Below, in pieces: positions 41,236 through 50,158 of a stretch of 64,000 bases of DNA. Numbering within the stretch: position 1 is the stretch's first letter; the number at the start of each line of letters is the position of its first letter. The stretch comes from Nocardiopsis potens DSM 45234 (GTDB taxonomy: Bacteria > Actinomycetota > Actinomycetes > Streptosporangiales > Streptosporangiaceae), in contig NZ_ANBB01000019.1 of the NCBI RefSeq assembly GCF_000341105.1, positions 1-64,000 on the forward strand. Direction: 5' to 3'. The notes under the pieces are model-generated. The model saw only the letters and a list, made by a program, of their open reading frames with translations. It did not search any database and was not told the DNA's origin. The translations under genes were made by a program, and so were the position numbers.

Positions 41236-41574
41236 AGGGGACCTTCCGACGGCCTGACCGAGTGATCGACGGGAGGGGAGTGCCCCAGTGTTTCCCGTAC
41301 CGGGCGGACTGTCCGTCCGTGTGTCGTAGACCAGGTTCCCGGAACCGTGGTCCGAAGCCGCGATCGCCGTTCCGTCAGGCAGGCGGTCCGGTCGGGGCGG
41401 TGTGATCAGATCCAAGTCCAGGGAGTCGATAGGGGCGCCGCCCCTTCCGTGCCCGATCAACCTCGGAATGCGTTTCTTCTGCTCAATGCGGGTGATCTCC
41501 AGAACGTTCCCGGCCTGGAGGTGGGTTCGCCGGCGGCATAAAGCGAATCTAACCGGCGGCGTGCATTTCGATCC
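41236..41574. other. Intergenic region between DUF397 and the broken HTH gene
   Basis: About 340 bp with mixed, somewhat lower GC. The minus-strand frame in line with DUF397 stays open to 41460 but resembles nothing known. This and the next gene look like a decayed accessory patch. Confidence 0.3.
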
Positions 41575-41885
41575 ATGTCTTTCGGGCCGGCTTCACCCGG
41601 CCGCCGAAAACGAGAGGACCGCGGCCTGTCTCCACGGGAGAACACAACCGTGACCGGGACCGAGATGAGCACACCCACCCCGACCACTACCTGACCACCG
41701 GCGAAGCCGCCTTCCTCCTCCACATCGGGGCGACGACGCTGCGCCGGTGGGAGCGGCGCGGAAGGATCGGCTGCGTCAAGGACGTCCGCGGCAGGCGCTA
41801 TTTCTGTGCCGGGGACGTCTATGAGCTGCGGGATCGCCCGGGAGGGCACCCGCCGCCTCTGACGCCGGCCGCCCCGGGTGTCTAA
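41575..41885 (+). pseudogene. MerR/excisionase-like HTH gene disrupted by a one-base deletion
   Basis: A clear DNA-binding domain, YLTTGEAAFLLHIGATTLRR followed by WERRGRIG and a wing GRRYFCAGDVYEL, runs to TAA at 41883-41885. Its frame has no ATG, GTG or TTG back to a stop at 41550. Two ATGs in another frame (41575 and 41665) lead in with MSTPTPTTT and hit TGA at 41692, exactly where the domain begins. Restoring one base near 41688 joins the two into a normal gene of about 70-100 codons. Codon third positions in the HTH part are G/C as in real genes. Loss by mutation or a sequencing error are both possible. Confidence 0.6.
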
Positions 41886-41947
41886 GCTGGCCCGGACCCT
41901 GACGTGGACCCGCCGGCCCGCCCCGGCGGAGAGCGAGGAGGAACGGC

Positions 41948-42781
41948 ATGCGCAAGGCCCTGGTTCTCGGGGGCGGAGGGATCACCGGAATCGCCTGGCA
42001 GCTGGGCGTCCTCTCCTGGCTCTACGACGCCGGCCTCGACCTCACCGACGCCGACCTGGTCGTCGGCACCTCGGCCGGTTCGGTGGTCGGCGCACAGATC
42101 ACCTCCGGGACGCCGCTGCACGAGCTCTACCGGCGGCAGCTGGCCCCTCCCTCCGCCGAGATCGGGGCGCGCGTCTCCCGGCTCCGGATGGCCCGGTTCG
42201 CCCTGGCGTTCCTCGGCGAGCGCGACCCGCGCCGCGCCCGCGCCCGGGTCGGGCGGATCGCGCACAAGACCTCCACCTCCTCGCAGACCGAGCGCCGCGC
42301 CGTCATCGCCTCCCGCCTCCCCGCGCACGAGTGGCCCGATACCGACCTGCGGGTCGTCGCGGTCGACGCGCACACCGGCGACCGCGCCGTGCTGGACCGC
42401 GAGGCCGGCGTCCCCCTGGTCGACGCGGTGGCGGCCAGCTGCGCGGTCCCCGGGGTGTGGCCGCCGGTGCTGACCGGCGGCGGGCTCTACATCGACGGCG
42501 GCGTCCACTCCCCGGCCAACGTCGACCTGGCCGAGGGCTACGACCGCGTCGTGGTCCTCGCCCCGATCCCCGCGGGCTGGGGGCCGGTCCCCGGCCCCGC
42601 CGCCCAGCTGGCCGAGCTGCCGGAGAAGACCCGCACCGCCCTGGTCACTCCGGATGCCGCGTCGCTGGACGCGTTCGGCGGCCGGCTGCTCGACCCCGCC
42701 CGCCGCGCCCCGGCCGCCCGCGCCGGACGGAACCAGGCCCCCTCGGTCCTCACCGCGGTCGCCGCCGCCTGGGACGGCTGA
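41948..42781 (+). CDS. Patatin-like phospholipase
   Basis: A 277-residue serine lipid hydrolase. The oxyanion loop GGGGITGIAW is near residue 8, the nucleophile elbow GTSAGSVVG near 40, and the catalytic Asp in YIDGGVHSPAN near 180, completing the Ser-Asp dyad. The order matches bacterial patatins that cleave fatty acids from membrane lipids; no signal peptide, so probably cytoplasmic. ATG 41948 follows GAGGAGGAA. Composite repeat C starts right after its stop. Confidence 0.9.
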   Translation: MRKALVLGGGGITGIAWQLGVLSWLYDAGLDLTDADLVVGTSAGSVVGAQITSGTPLHELYRRQLAPPSAEIGARVSRLRMARFALAFLGERDPRRARARVGRIAHKTSTSSQTERRAVIASRLPAHEWPDTDLRVVAVDAHTGDRAVLDREAGVPLVDAVAASCAVPGVWPPVLTGGGLYIDGGVHSPANVDLAEGYDRVVVLAPIPAGWGPVPGPAAQLAELPEKTRTALVTPDAASLDAFGGRLLDPARRAPAARAGRNQAPSVLTAVAAAWDG

Positions 42782-42789
42782 CCCCCGAC

Positions 42790-44335
42790 CCCGCAAAGCG
42801 CCGAGCTCAACGGGAGGGAGCGGTCGGCGGGACAGGGGCGGCAGGCAGGGCGTTTCCCCGGTGTCGATCCCCCCTTCTCCCCTCAGCGATCCGGCATTCC
42901 GGTCAGGCGCGGCGCCTCGCGGAGCAAAGGTTCAAGCGGGCAGCGAGGGCGGGAGGGCGTGCCGGCCGGCCGGTCCGGTGCGGCGCCCCGCAGAGCGAAG
43001 GTTCAGGAAGGCAGCGGCGGCAGCGGCAGGGGCGGGGCGCGGGGGTCGCCCGGGCGCGGGCCCCACGGGGCCGGGGCTCAAGCGGGCAGCGAGGGCGGCA
43101 GTGGGCACCGGCCGGTCGGTCAGGCGCGGCACCCCACGGGGTCAGGGCCCAAGCAGGCGGCGACGGCAGCGGTAGGGCCGAGGCGGAGGCGGTCGCCCGG
43201 GCGCGGGCCCCACGGGGCAGAGGTTCAAGCGGGCGGCGAGGGCGGCGGTGGGGACCGGCTGGTCGGTCGGGTGCGGCAGAGCAGGGAGGGGCGGCCGGGG
43301 TGGCGGGTTCGCCGTTCCCGCGTCGCCCGGGTGCCGGGGCCGGCCGCCCTTGAAACCACCGCCCGCCCCTGACCTGGATGAATACGCACAGTGAAGGTCG
43401 GGAGGGGCGCCCTGCGCATCGCGAGAGCACCCCGGTGATTCCCGAGCGCGCATCCTGGGCCGGATCGGCCCCCGAGAGGCCCGAATCGCCCCGGTTGGGC
43501 CGTTGATCAGGGGTTCGAGCGGCCCGGAAGGCCGGGATGCAGGGGGCCGGAACCCGGGGAGGGCAGGGGCGGGGGCGGGATGTCGCTTTTGTCCTGCCGG
43601 GAGGGCCCGCTTTGGCCACTCTGGGTGATCGGGGAGGGGGTGGTGGGGGCTTGGGGGCTTACTACTCGCTGGTATATGTAATCGGGGTGCTCTCGCGGTG
43701 CGCAGGCCGCCCCCACACCCGCTCGACCCCCGCCGTAAACCCGGCATAGGGGATAAGGGCACTCCCCGGCGGGGGCACGCGCCGGGCCGGGCCGGTGAAC
43801 GCGGCGCCCCGCCCCTCTCCCGCCCTCGCCGCCCGCTTGAACCCCCGCCCCGCGAGGCGCCGCACCCGGGTGAGGCGCCCGGCCCCGCCCCTACCCTTGC
43901 CGTCGCCGCCCGTCTTGACCTTCACTCCGTGACGCGCCGCGCCCGACCGACCGGCCGGTCCCCTTCCCGCCGTCGCCGCTGGTCTGAGCCTTCGCTCCGT
44001 GGGGCGCCGCGCTCGGGTGACGGCCTCTGCTCCCGGCTCTGCCGGTGCCGTTGCCGCCCGTCTTGACCTTTGCTCTGCGGGGCGCCGGACCGACCGGCCG
44101 GTCCCCCTCCTGCCTTCGCTGCCCGCTTGGACCTTCGCTCCGCGGGGTGCCGCGCTCGGGTGATCGCCTTCGCCCGCGCCTTCCTCTGCCGTCGCCGCTC
44201 GCCTGAACCTGCACCCCGTGGGGCGCCGCACTCGGTCGGGGCATCTCTCGCCCCTCGACCTTTCCCGGGTTCCTCGTTGCAACGACCTCTTGGCGACAAG
44301 CCGGTTGAGACGGCCACAACGCCGAGATCAACGCA
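42790..44335. repeat. Composite inverted-repeat element, copy C
   Basis: The largest copy, about 1.55 kb, between patatin and xseA. The left arm has five units (anchors 42931, 43002, 43078, 43148, 43223), one more than copy A, which lacks the unit at about 43148-43223. The right arm has six reverse units from about 43831 to 44200. The core 43411-43706 has the same orientation as A. The left flank (42800-42925) is repeated, inverted, at the right edge of B. The right flank to 44335 matches A's right flank. Both ends carry CGCCGAG(A/C)TCAACG-type hairpin remnants. Confidence 0.87.
43411..43706. other. Core segment of composite repeat C
   Basis: 24-bp inverted repeats 43411-43434 and 43683-43706 around 248 nt, nearly identical to core A. 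The minus-strand GTG frame of 69 codons (43716-43507) is kept, with only a few residue changes from A. Confidence 0.6.
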
Positions 44336-44401
44336 GGAGGGGGAGCCCTTCGGTGGTCGGGGCGCGGTCGGAGCCTCCGCGGAAGCGTCACCGCTCTCCT
44401 C

Positions 44402-44407
44402 TAGGCT
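44402..44407 (+). promoter_or_regulatory. Leaderless -10 box of xseA
   Basis: TAGGCT ends exactly 7 nt before ATG 44415, with no ribosome site. Confidence 0.5.
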
Positions 44408-44414
44408 CGGACGC

Positions 44415-45668
44415 ATGGGTATGGAGAGTTCGGCCGAGGCACCGCAGCCGGTGCGGGTGGTCATGCAGGCCGTCGGCGGCTGGATCGGGCGCCTGGGCCG
44501 GATCTGGGTCGAGGGGCAGATCGCCGAACTCAACCGGCGCGGCGGTACCGCCTTCATCACCCTGCGCGACCCGGTCGCCAACGTGTCCGCCCGGGTGGTC
44601 TGCCCGATCCGGGTGCTGGAGGCCAACGGCCCGGCGCCGCAGGCCGGGGCCCGCGTCGTCATCCACGCCAAACCCGACTTCTACGTCGCCCGCGGCACCT
44701 TCTCCCTGCTCGCCCTGGAGATCCGGCACGTCGGCCTGGGCGAGCTGCTGGCCCGGCTGGAGCAGCTGCGCAAGACGCTCGCCGCGGAGGGGCTCTTCTC
44801 CGAGGCGCGCAAGCGCCGGCTGCCGTTCCTGCCCGGCACCGTCGGCCTCATCTGCGGCCGGGACTCCGCCGCCGAGCGCGACGTGCTGGAGAACGGCCGC
44901 CGCCGCTGGCCCGCCGTCCGGTTCGAGGTCCGCGAGGTCGCGGTCCAGGGCGACCGGGCCGTCGGCGAGGTCGTCGAGGCGCTCAAGGAGCTCGACGGCC
45001 ACCCCGGCGTCGACGTCATCGTCATCGCCCGCGGCGGCGGCAGCCTGGAGGACCTGCTGCCCTTCTCCGACGAGGCGCTGGTCCGCGCGGTCGCCGCCGC
45101 CGGCACCCCGGTGGTCAGCGCCATCGGCCACGAGCAGGACGCCCCGCTGCTCGACTACGTGGCCGACGTCCGCGCCTCCACCCCCACCGACGCGGCGAAG
45201 AAGACCGTCCCCGACGTCGGTGAGCAGCTCGAACTCATCCGGCAGCTGCGCGACCGCGCCCGCCGGGTCATCCGGGGCGGCCTCGACCGGGAGAAGGCGT
45301 GGCTGGACGGCATGCGCTCGCGCCCGGTCCTGGCCAGCCCGATCCGCGAGATCGACCGCCTCACCGAGCAGGTCACCGGCCTGCGCGACCGGGCGCGGCG
45401 CAGCCTGACCGTCTCGCTGGACCGTGCCGGCGACGACCTGGTGCACACCAGGGCCCGGCTGCACGCGCTCTCCCCGGCGACCACCCTGGCCCGCGGCTAC
45501 GCGATCGTCCAGGGCCCGGACGGGGCGGTGCTCCGCTCCGCGACGGAGGTCTCCCCGGGCGACGAACTCCGCCTCCGGTTCGCCGAGGACAGCCTCTCGG
45601 CCACCGCGGGCGAACCGACCACCGAACCCGCCTCCGCCCGCGAGGACACCGCGGACGGGAACGATTGA
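44415..45668 (+). CDS. xseA: Exodeoxyribonuclease VII large subunit
   Basis: A 417-residue catalytic subunit of ExoVII, which degrades single-stranded DNA in both directions. An N-terminal OB fold (residues 12-110) contains [23 protein letters not shown]. The catalytic core has [42 protein letters not shown] and [30 protein letters not shown]-terminal helical segment ends with ARGYAIV. It is followed by xseB 7 bp downstream. ATG 44415 is set by the leaderless -10 box; ATG 44421 is a possible alternative. Confidence 0.95.
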   Translation: MGMESSAEAPQPVRVVMQAVGGWIGRLGRIWVEGQIAELNRRGGTAFITLRDPVANVSARVVCPIRVLEANGPAPQAGARVVIHAKPDFYVARGTFSLLALEIRHVGLGELLARLEQLRKTLAAEGLFSEARKRRLPFLPGTVGLICGRDSAAERDVLENGRRRWPAVRFEVREVAVQGDRAVGEVVEALKELDGHPGVDVIVIARGGGSLEDLLPFSDEALVRAVAAAGTPVVSAIGHEQDAPLLDYVADVRASTPTDAAKKTVPDVGEQLELIRQLRDRARRVIRGGLDREKAWLDGMRSRPVLASPIREIDRLTEQVTGLRDRARRSLTVSLDRAGDDLVHTRARLHALSPATTLARGYAIVQGPDGAVLRSATEVSPGDELRLRFAEDSLSATAGEPTTEPASAREDTADGND

Positions 45669-45675
45669 GGAGACC

Positions 45676-45975
45676 ATGGCGAAGAAGGCGACCGCACCGG
45701 AGCCCGATGCTCCGGAGCAGACCGGCCAGGAGCAGAACGGCTCGGCAGGCCCGGAACTCAGCTACGAGGAGGCCCGCGAGGAACTCGACACCGTCGTGCG
45801 CCGCCTGGAGTCCGGCGGCCTGACGCTCAAGGAGTCCCTCGCCCTCTGGGAGAAGGGCGAGCAGCTCGCCAAGACCTGCGAGCAGTGGCTCGAAGGCGCC
45901 CGCGCCAAGCTCGCCGTCGCCATGGAGGAGAACAGTGCCCACCAGGGCGAGAGGGACGCCGACGCCCCGTTCTGA
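45676..45975 (+). CDS. xseB: Exodeoxyribonuclease VII small subunit
   Basis: A 99-residue regulatory subunit that coats the helical arms of XseA. The family core LSYEEAREELDTVVRRLESGGLTLKESLALWEKGEQLAKTCEQWL occupies residues 28-73; the flanks are low-complexity. GAGGAG stands 4-5 nt before ATG 45676, overlapping the end of xseA, so the two subunits are made together from one message. The CRISPR array begins 58 bp after its stop. Confidence 0.93.
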   Translation: MAKKATAPEPDAPEQTGQEQNGSAGPELSYEEAREELDTVVRRLESGGLTLKESLALWEKGEQLAKTCEQWLEGARAKLAVAMEENSAHQGERDADAPF

Positions 45976-46033
45976 GCTGACGCAAGTGAATGAAAACGGG
46001 GTCGTCGGGGAGTAGAGGCGCAGGTTAACTAGT

Positions 46034-46183
46034 GTCGGCCCCGCAAGTGCGGGGATGGTCCGCACTCCCATTCCGCCGTCCCGGGCGACGAGTTGTCGGC
46101 CCCGCAAGTGCGGGGATGGTCCCCCCTCAAATACTGATTCAGTAGGTGGGGGTCAGTCGGCCCCGCGCGTGCGGGGGGGCGCC
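46034..46183. CRISPR. Mini CRISPR array, type I-E repeats, three repeats and two spacers
   Basis: 28-nt repeats beginning GTCGGCCCCGC with stem CCCCGC/GCGGGG lie at 46034-46061 and 46095-46122 (identical) and 46156-46183 (22 of 28 matching, decayed at the 3' end as terminal repeats are). The period is exactly 61 nt, so both spacers are 33 nt (46062-46094 and 46123-46155). Repeat sequence and period are those of actinobacterial type I-E. An AT-richer stretch at 45980-46033 may be the leader. No cas gene is in the window. Spacer 2 has an internal dyad (TACTGA-T-TCAGTA), so it might instead be terminator sequence. Confidence 0.85.
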
Positions 46184-46201
46184 CCCGACCGACCCTCTAC
46201 C

Positions 46202-46906
46202 TCACACCTCCTGCTTCTCCCAGGCGTAGACCGCGGAGATGGGGACGCTGCGGAACTTCTCCCACTTCGGCTTCGTGGCGATCCAGGTGTCGTCGATGAC
46301 GCCCTCGTCCATGTGGGTGAGCGTCCAGCCGTTCCCCAGGCCGGCCTTGATGTGGTCGCTGACCAGGTGGACGTTGGTCGTGATGGCCAGGGACTCGCCC
46401 GTCGCCTCGGTGAAGTGGGTGGGCATGCCGCTGGAGATGATGAACTGCGGGTGGAAGGCGGCGATGACGAAGGAGCCGCCGGGCCGGGTGAGGCGGGCCG
46501 CCTCCGCGTAGAGCGGGGCGAGGTCGGGCAGGTGCTCGTCGATCAGGGAGGCGATGGCCAGGTCGTAGGCGCCGGACTCCAGACCGGTGTCGGTGGCGTC
46601 GCCCTGCACCAGGCGGTCGTGGGCGCCCTTCTTCTCGGCGAGGGCCAGCATCTCCGGGGTGAGGTCCACGCCGTCGACGGAGCCGACCCCTCGGGAGCGG
46701 AGCCAGGCGCCGGTGCGGCCGGTGCCGCAGCCCAGGTCGGCGGCGCGGCGGACCGCGGACCAGTCCGGGCGGGGGAGCCGGTCGAGCAGGCCGAGGTCCA
46801 TGATGTCCTCGACGGTCTGCTCGTAGGTGTCGGCCCAGCGGCCGTAACCGGTGGCGACGTCGACGGTGGGGTAGTTGCGGGTGTCGAAGTCCGAGAAGCG
46901 GATCAT
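46202..46906 (-). CDS. Class I SAM-dependent methyltransferase
   Basis: A 234-residue Rossmann methyltransferase. Motif I is AADLGCGTGRTGAWL near residue 54, then VDGVDLTPEMLALA, VQGDATDTG and an ARLTRPGGSFVIAAFHP post-motif. The N terminus (YGRWADTYEQTVEDIMDL) resembles UbiE/Tam-like members. Substrate unknown. ATG 46906 lacks a good ribosome site. Upstream are two direct repeats of GTGGATT-n-CCGCGGAT (46961-46976 and 46997-47012), a possible regulator site. Its 3' end abuts the CRISPR array. Confidence 0.85.
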   Translation of the reverse strand: MIRFSDFDTRNYPTVDVATGYGRWADTYEQTVEDIMDLGLLDRLPRPDWSAVRRAADLGCGTGRTGAWLRSRGVGSVDGVDLTPEMLALAEKKGAHDRLVQGDATDTGLESGAYDLAIASLIDEHLPDLAPLYAEAARLTRPGGSFVIAAFHPQFIISSGMPTHFTEATGESLAITTNVHLVSDHIKAGLGNGWTLTHMDEGVIDDTWIATKPKWEKFRSVPISAVYAWEKQEV

Positions 46907-46960
46907 GCGGACGATGATCGCAACCGGGCGTCCCGCGCGGAAAGCGGTTTTCCGTGCCTT

Positions 46961-47012
46961 GTGGATTACCGCGGATCACCCCGGATCCCCGCGCCTGTGG
47001 ATTCCCGCGGAT
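46961..47012. promoter_or_regulatory. Direct repeats upstream of the methyltransferase gene
   Basis: Two 16-bp copies, one mismatch, starting 36 bp apart; each contains the palindrome CCGCGG. They are 55-106 bp before the start codon. Function unknown. Confidence 0.3.
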
Positions 47013-47049
47013 TCCGGCCCCGGTGGCGCCGTTGGCAGGAGCGGCGGGG

Positions 47050-47652
47050 TCAGCGGCGCGGGCGGCGCCCGTTGAGCTGGTCGCTGAAGTCGCGGAAGTT
47101 CGCCGGCAGGCCGCGGAAGACCGCGATGAGCAGCACCAGGGCGGTGCCCAGGAACAGCCACGGGGCGACGTCGGCCAGCCGGGTGCCCAGGCCGATCGCC
47201 AGGCCGCGGGCGAAGCCCTCGCTGCCCAGGGTCAGCAGGCTCTCCGCGAGCACCGCGGCGATGAAGTAGGCCAGCGGCGGGCTGACGGTCAGCGAGAGCA
47301 GGTCGCTCGGACGCACCAGCAGGGCGGCCGCCACGCACGACGCGACGAACATGTACCCGTTCAGCGCGCTCCAGCCGGTCGCCTCGGCGATCAGCGCGGC
47401 GAGCAGTCCGGCGGCGATGATGACCAGCACGCCGCCGCGCCCGGTGAGGCGGATCTGCGCCCCGGTGGCCGCCGCCGCTGCCCGGCCGGTCCGCGCGGGC
47501 CGCCGTCCCTTGGGCGGCCGCTGCGGCCGTTTCCCGGAGGCGGCGGGCGGGGTGGACGGCCTGGGGCGCGAACGCGTGCGGCGGCGCGGGGGCGGAGGCG
47601 TGAAGAAGGGGCCCCGGGGGTCTTCGGGGCTTTCCGTCCTACGCGAGCCCAT
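47050..47652 (-). CDS. DUF6542 family membrane protein
   Basis: A 200-residue protein. A basic, Pro/Arg-rich cytoplasmic N terminus (residues 1-65) precedes four predicted helices (GVLVIIAAGLLAALIAEATG, GYMFVASCVAAALLV, LAYFIAAVLAESLLTLG, and a C-terminal APWLFLGTALVLLIAVF), as in DUF6542, often found near xseA and ychF in actinobacteria. Role unknown. I chose ATG 47652, which has AAGGGAG 8 nt upstream; ATG 47679 adds nine residues without a site. Confidence 0.7.
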   Translation of the reverse strand: MGSRRTESPEDPRGPFFTPPPPRRRTRSRPRPSTPPAASGKRPQRPPKGRRPARTGRAAAAATGAQIRLTGRGGVLVIIAAGLLAALIAEATGWSALNGYMFVASCVAAALLVRPSDLLSLTVSPPLAYFIAAVLAESLLTLGSEGFARGLAIGLGTRLADVAPWLFLGTALVLLIAVFRGLPANFRDFSDQLNGRRPRR

Positions 47653-47684
47653 GGCCGTACGCTCCCTTATATGACTCACAGTGA

Positions 47685-49223
47685 TTAGTGTGTCACTCGT
47701 GGTGAGTATTCTTGCTCTTCCTCAGAAGACGTGTCGGTCGACGCCTCCGGGCCGAACACGCCGCCGTACAGTCCGACGCGGACGGCATCGTCCCCGGTTT
47801 CCGATTCCTCCCGCCCGATTCCGGCCGTTCCCGAATTCTGCCCCCGAGGCGGCCGCTCCGCACCGCCGCCGCCCTCCGATTCCTCTTCCTTTTCCTCTTC
47901 CTCCGCCGGTTCCCCGGCGGCCGCTCCGGCCGGCGCCCTGACCGGAAGGCCCTCCGGCCCCGGCCCGGCCGGCGCCTCCGGGGCGACCGGGAATTCCGGG
48001 CCGGCGTCGGCGGTCAGCTCGGCCGAGGCCAGCGGGCGGGCCTGCTCCTCGACGCCGGAGGGGCGGTCCAGGTCGCCGTCGACCAGGCCGAGCTCCTCGA
48101 ACCGGCGGGCCGTCACCAGCACCCGGCTCTCCAGCGAGCCCACCGTCTGGTTGTAGGCGGTGACCGCCTTGGACAGCGCCCTGCCCAGCCCGTCCACGTG
48201 CCCGCCCAGGGTGGACAGCCGCGCGTGCAGCCGCTTGCCGAGCTCGAACACCTCGCGCGCGTTCTCCCCGAGCGCCTGCTGCTGCCAGGCGTACTGCGCC
48301 GTGCGCAGCAGCGACACCAGCGTGGTCGGCGTGGCGATGTGCACCCTGCGGCCCATCGCGTACTCCAGCAGCCCGGGGTCGTGCTCCAGCGCCGGGGCCA
48401 GGAACGCCTCGCCGGGGATGAACAGCACCACGAACTCCGGCGCCGGGTCGAAGGCCTTCCAGTAGCCCTTCGCCGCCAGCTGGTCCACGTGGGTGCGCAG
48501 GTGGCGGGCGTGCGCGCGGAGCCGGTCGGCGCGCAGCCCATCGTCCCCGGCGTCCACCGCCTCCAGGTAGGCGGCCAGCGACACCTTCGAGTCGACCACG
48601 ATGTTCTTGCCGCCGGCCAGCCGCACCACCATGTCCGGCCGCTGCGTCCCGTCCTCGGTGCGCACCGAGGCCTGCTCGTCGAAGTCGCACCGGGCGCTCA
48701 TCCCGGACAGCTCGGCGACCCGGCGCAGCTGCAGCTCGCCCCAGCGGCCCCGGGCCTCGGGCCGGCGCAGCGCGGTGACCAGCGACCGGGTCTCCTCGCG
48801 CAGCCGCTCGGAGCCCTCCCGCACGTACTCCACCTGCTTGGCCAGCTCGGCGTGGGCGGCGCGGCGCCCGGCGTCGGCCTCGCGCAGCTGCCCCTCGACC
48901 TTGGCCAGGGTCTCCCGCAACGGCTCCACCAGCCGCTCCACCTCCCGGCGGCGCAGCTCCATCTCCTGCCCGGCCTCGGCGCCCACCGCGCGCATCCGCC
49001 CCTCGGCCAGCTCCATGAACCGCTGCCCGGTGGCGTCCAGGGCCTGGGCGGACAGCGCCCGGAACCGGTCGGCGAGCTGCTCCTCGATGTAGGCGGCCCG
49101 CTCCTCGGCGGCCCGGGCGTCCGCCCGCGCCTCCGCGGTGCGCCCGCGCGCCAGCATCCACCCCAGGGCCGCGCCGAGGGCGAGTCCGACCAGCAGCACC
49201 GCGATCATCTCAAGGCCGTTCAT
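47685..49223 (-). CDS. rmuC: DNA recombination protein RmuC
   Basis: A 512-residue RmuC. One N-terminal membrane helix (MIAVLLVGLALGAALGWML) is followed by a long coiled coil (residues 25-150). The restriction-nuclease-like domain has GRWGELQLRRVAELSGM, DMVVRLAGGKNIVVDSKVSLAAYLEA and EFVVLFIPGEAFLAPAL. The last 100 residues are Glu/Gly/Pro-rich and not conserved. RmuC limits inversions and is linked to recombination at inverted repeats in E. coli, of interest beside the large inverted repeats of this window. ATG 49223 has a poor ribosome site. Confidence 0.9.
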   Translation of the reverse strand: MNGLEMIAVLLVGLALGAALGWMLARGRTAEARADARAAEERAAYIEEQLADRFRALSAQALDATGQRFMELAEGRMRAVGAEAGQEMELRRREVERLVEPLRETLAKVEGQLREADAGRRAAHAELAKQVEYVREGSERLREETRSLVTALRRPEARGRWGELQLRRVAELSGMSARCDFDEQASVRTEDGTQRPDMVVRLAGGKNIVVDSKVSLAAYLEAVDAGDDGLRADRLRAHARHLRTHVDQLAAKGYWKAFDPAPEFVVLFIPGEAFLAPALEHDPGLLEYAMGRRVHIATPTTLVSLLRTAQYAWQQQALGENAREVFELGKRLHARLSTLGGHVDGLGRALSKAVTAYNQTVGSLESRVLVTARRFEELGLVDGDLDRPSGVEEQARPLASAELTADAGPEFPVAPEAPAGPGPEGLPVRAPAGAAAGEPAEEEEKEEESEGGGGAERPPRGQNSGTAGIGREESETGDDAVRVGLYGGVFGPEASTDTSSEEEQEYSPRVTH

Positions 49224-49289
49224 AGCGGCCCATGCTCTCAATCCCGGGCGTCCCAGGGGTTTCCGCCACGCGGGTTCCCGCCCCCTGCC

Positions 49290-49350
49290 CGATGATCCCG
49301 GCACCGCCGCCGCCCCGAAGCCGGTCGGGGCGGCGGCGCCGGGATCATCG
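49290..49350. terminator. CGATGATC-type hairpin after the TetR gene
   Basis: Arms 49290-49318 and 49325-49350 pair with one small bulge; outer ends are CGATGATC and GATCATCG. It lies 10 bp after the TetR stop on the minus strand. Confidence 0.6.
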
Positions 49351-49359
49351 CGGGGCCGC

Positions 49360-50001
49360 TCAGTCGGCGGGGGAGTCGGCGGGGGCGCTCAGCGCGTCCA
49401 GCACCACCTCGACCAGGCGGGGCATGTCCACCGCGCCCTGGTCGTAGAGCCACTGCACCTGCAGCCCGTCCATCACCGCTATGAGCAGCGTCGCCGCGTC
49501 CTCGGGGGTGACGCCGGGGCGCAGCCGGCCGCCGTGCTCCTCGCGCAGGGTGCGGGTGAACTCGGTGCGCAGCCGCTCGAACCGCTCGCCGAAGAAGCCG
49601 TGCGCCGGGTGCCCCTCGGTGACCGCCTCCGCGCTGAGCACGGTGTAGACCTGCACCAGGCCGGGCAGCCCGGTGTTGCGCCGGACGATCTCCGCCACTT
49701 CGGCCGCGCCGATCCGGGCGGTGCCGTCCTCCCCGTCCTCCCCGCCGGCCCCTGCGGCGCGGGCGGTCGCGGAGCGGTTCGCCGCGTCCCGCTGCTCCAG
49801 CACCGCCACCAGCAGCGCCTGCTTGCTGGGGAAGTAGTGCAGCAGGCCCTGCTGGGTGATCCCGGCCCGCTCGGCGACCTTCGCCAGCGACGTCCCGTTG
49901 TACCCGCCGTCGGCGAACTCGTCCATGGCGGCGTCCAGGATCGCGTCCCGGCGCCCGCCGGGGGCGTATCCCGGCCGCCGGCGGCCCGAATCGGAACCCA
50001 T
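49360..50001 (-). CDS. TetR/AcrR family regulator, divergent to a GH3 beta-glucosidase
   Basis: A 213-residue repressor. HTH residues 18-65: RRDAILDAAMDEFADGGYNGTSLAKVAERAGITQQGLLHYFPSKQALL. The C-terminal domain matches the branch with LRPGVTPEDAATLLIAVMDGLQVQWLYD. GGGGAGG lies 5 nt before ATG 50001. A perfect 18-bp palindrome stands in the 262-bp gap to the beta-glucosidase gene, so it most likely represses that gene and itself, with a glycoside as inducer (inference). Confidence 0.88.
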   Translation of the reverse strand: MGSDSGRRRPGYAPGGRRDAILDAAMDEFADGGYNGTSLAKVAERAGITQQGLLHYFPSKQALLVAVLEQRDAANRSATARAAGAGGEDGEDGTARIGAAEVAEIVRRNTGLPGLVQVYTVLSAEAVTEGHPAHGFFGERFERLRTEFTRTLREEHGGRLRPGVTPEDAATLLIAVMDGLQVQWLYDQGAVDMPRLVEVVLDALSAPADSPAD

Positions 50002-50158
50002 CACGTCCTCCCCCCGGCCCGTCCCCGGGCCCTTCGCGGCAGTGAGGAGGGTACCGGCGGCGCAGTGGAAGCGCACGTCAGCAGAGCCCTCCGCGGACCC
50101 CTCGGCAGGGCGGTGAAGGGCTTCACAACGCCGGGACCCCGGCATACACTCCGAAAAA

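Noticed and set aside
42870-44060. Long Arg/Pro/Gly-rich open frames across the composite repeats (also near 7270-8550 and 21960-23130)
   Set aside because: They occur on both strands and several frames at once, unit spacing is not a multiple of three, and none has a ribosome site. They result from lack of stop codons in GC-rich DNA.
46034-46183. Simple tandem repeat instead of CRISPR
   Set aside because: Identical dyad repeats with unrelated 33-nt spacers, exact 61-nt period and a decayed last repeat fit CRISPR; spacer sequences do not resemble each other.
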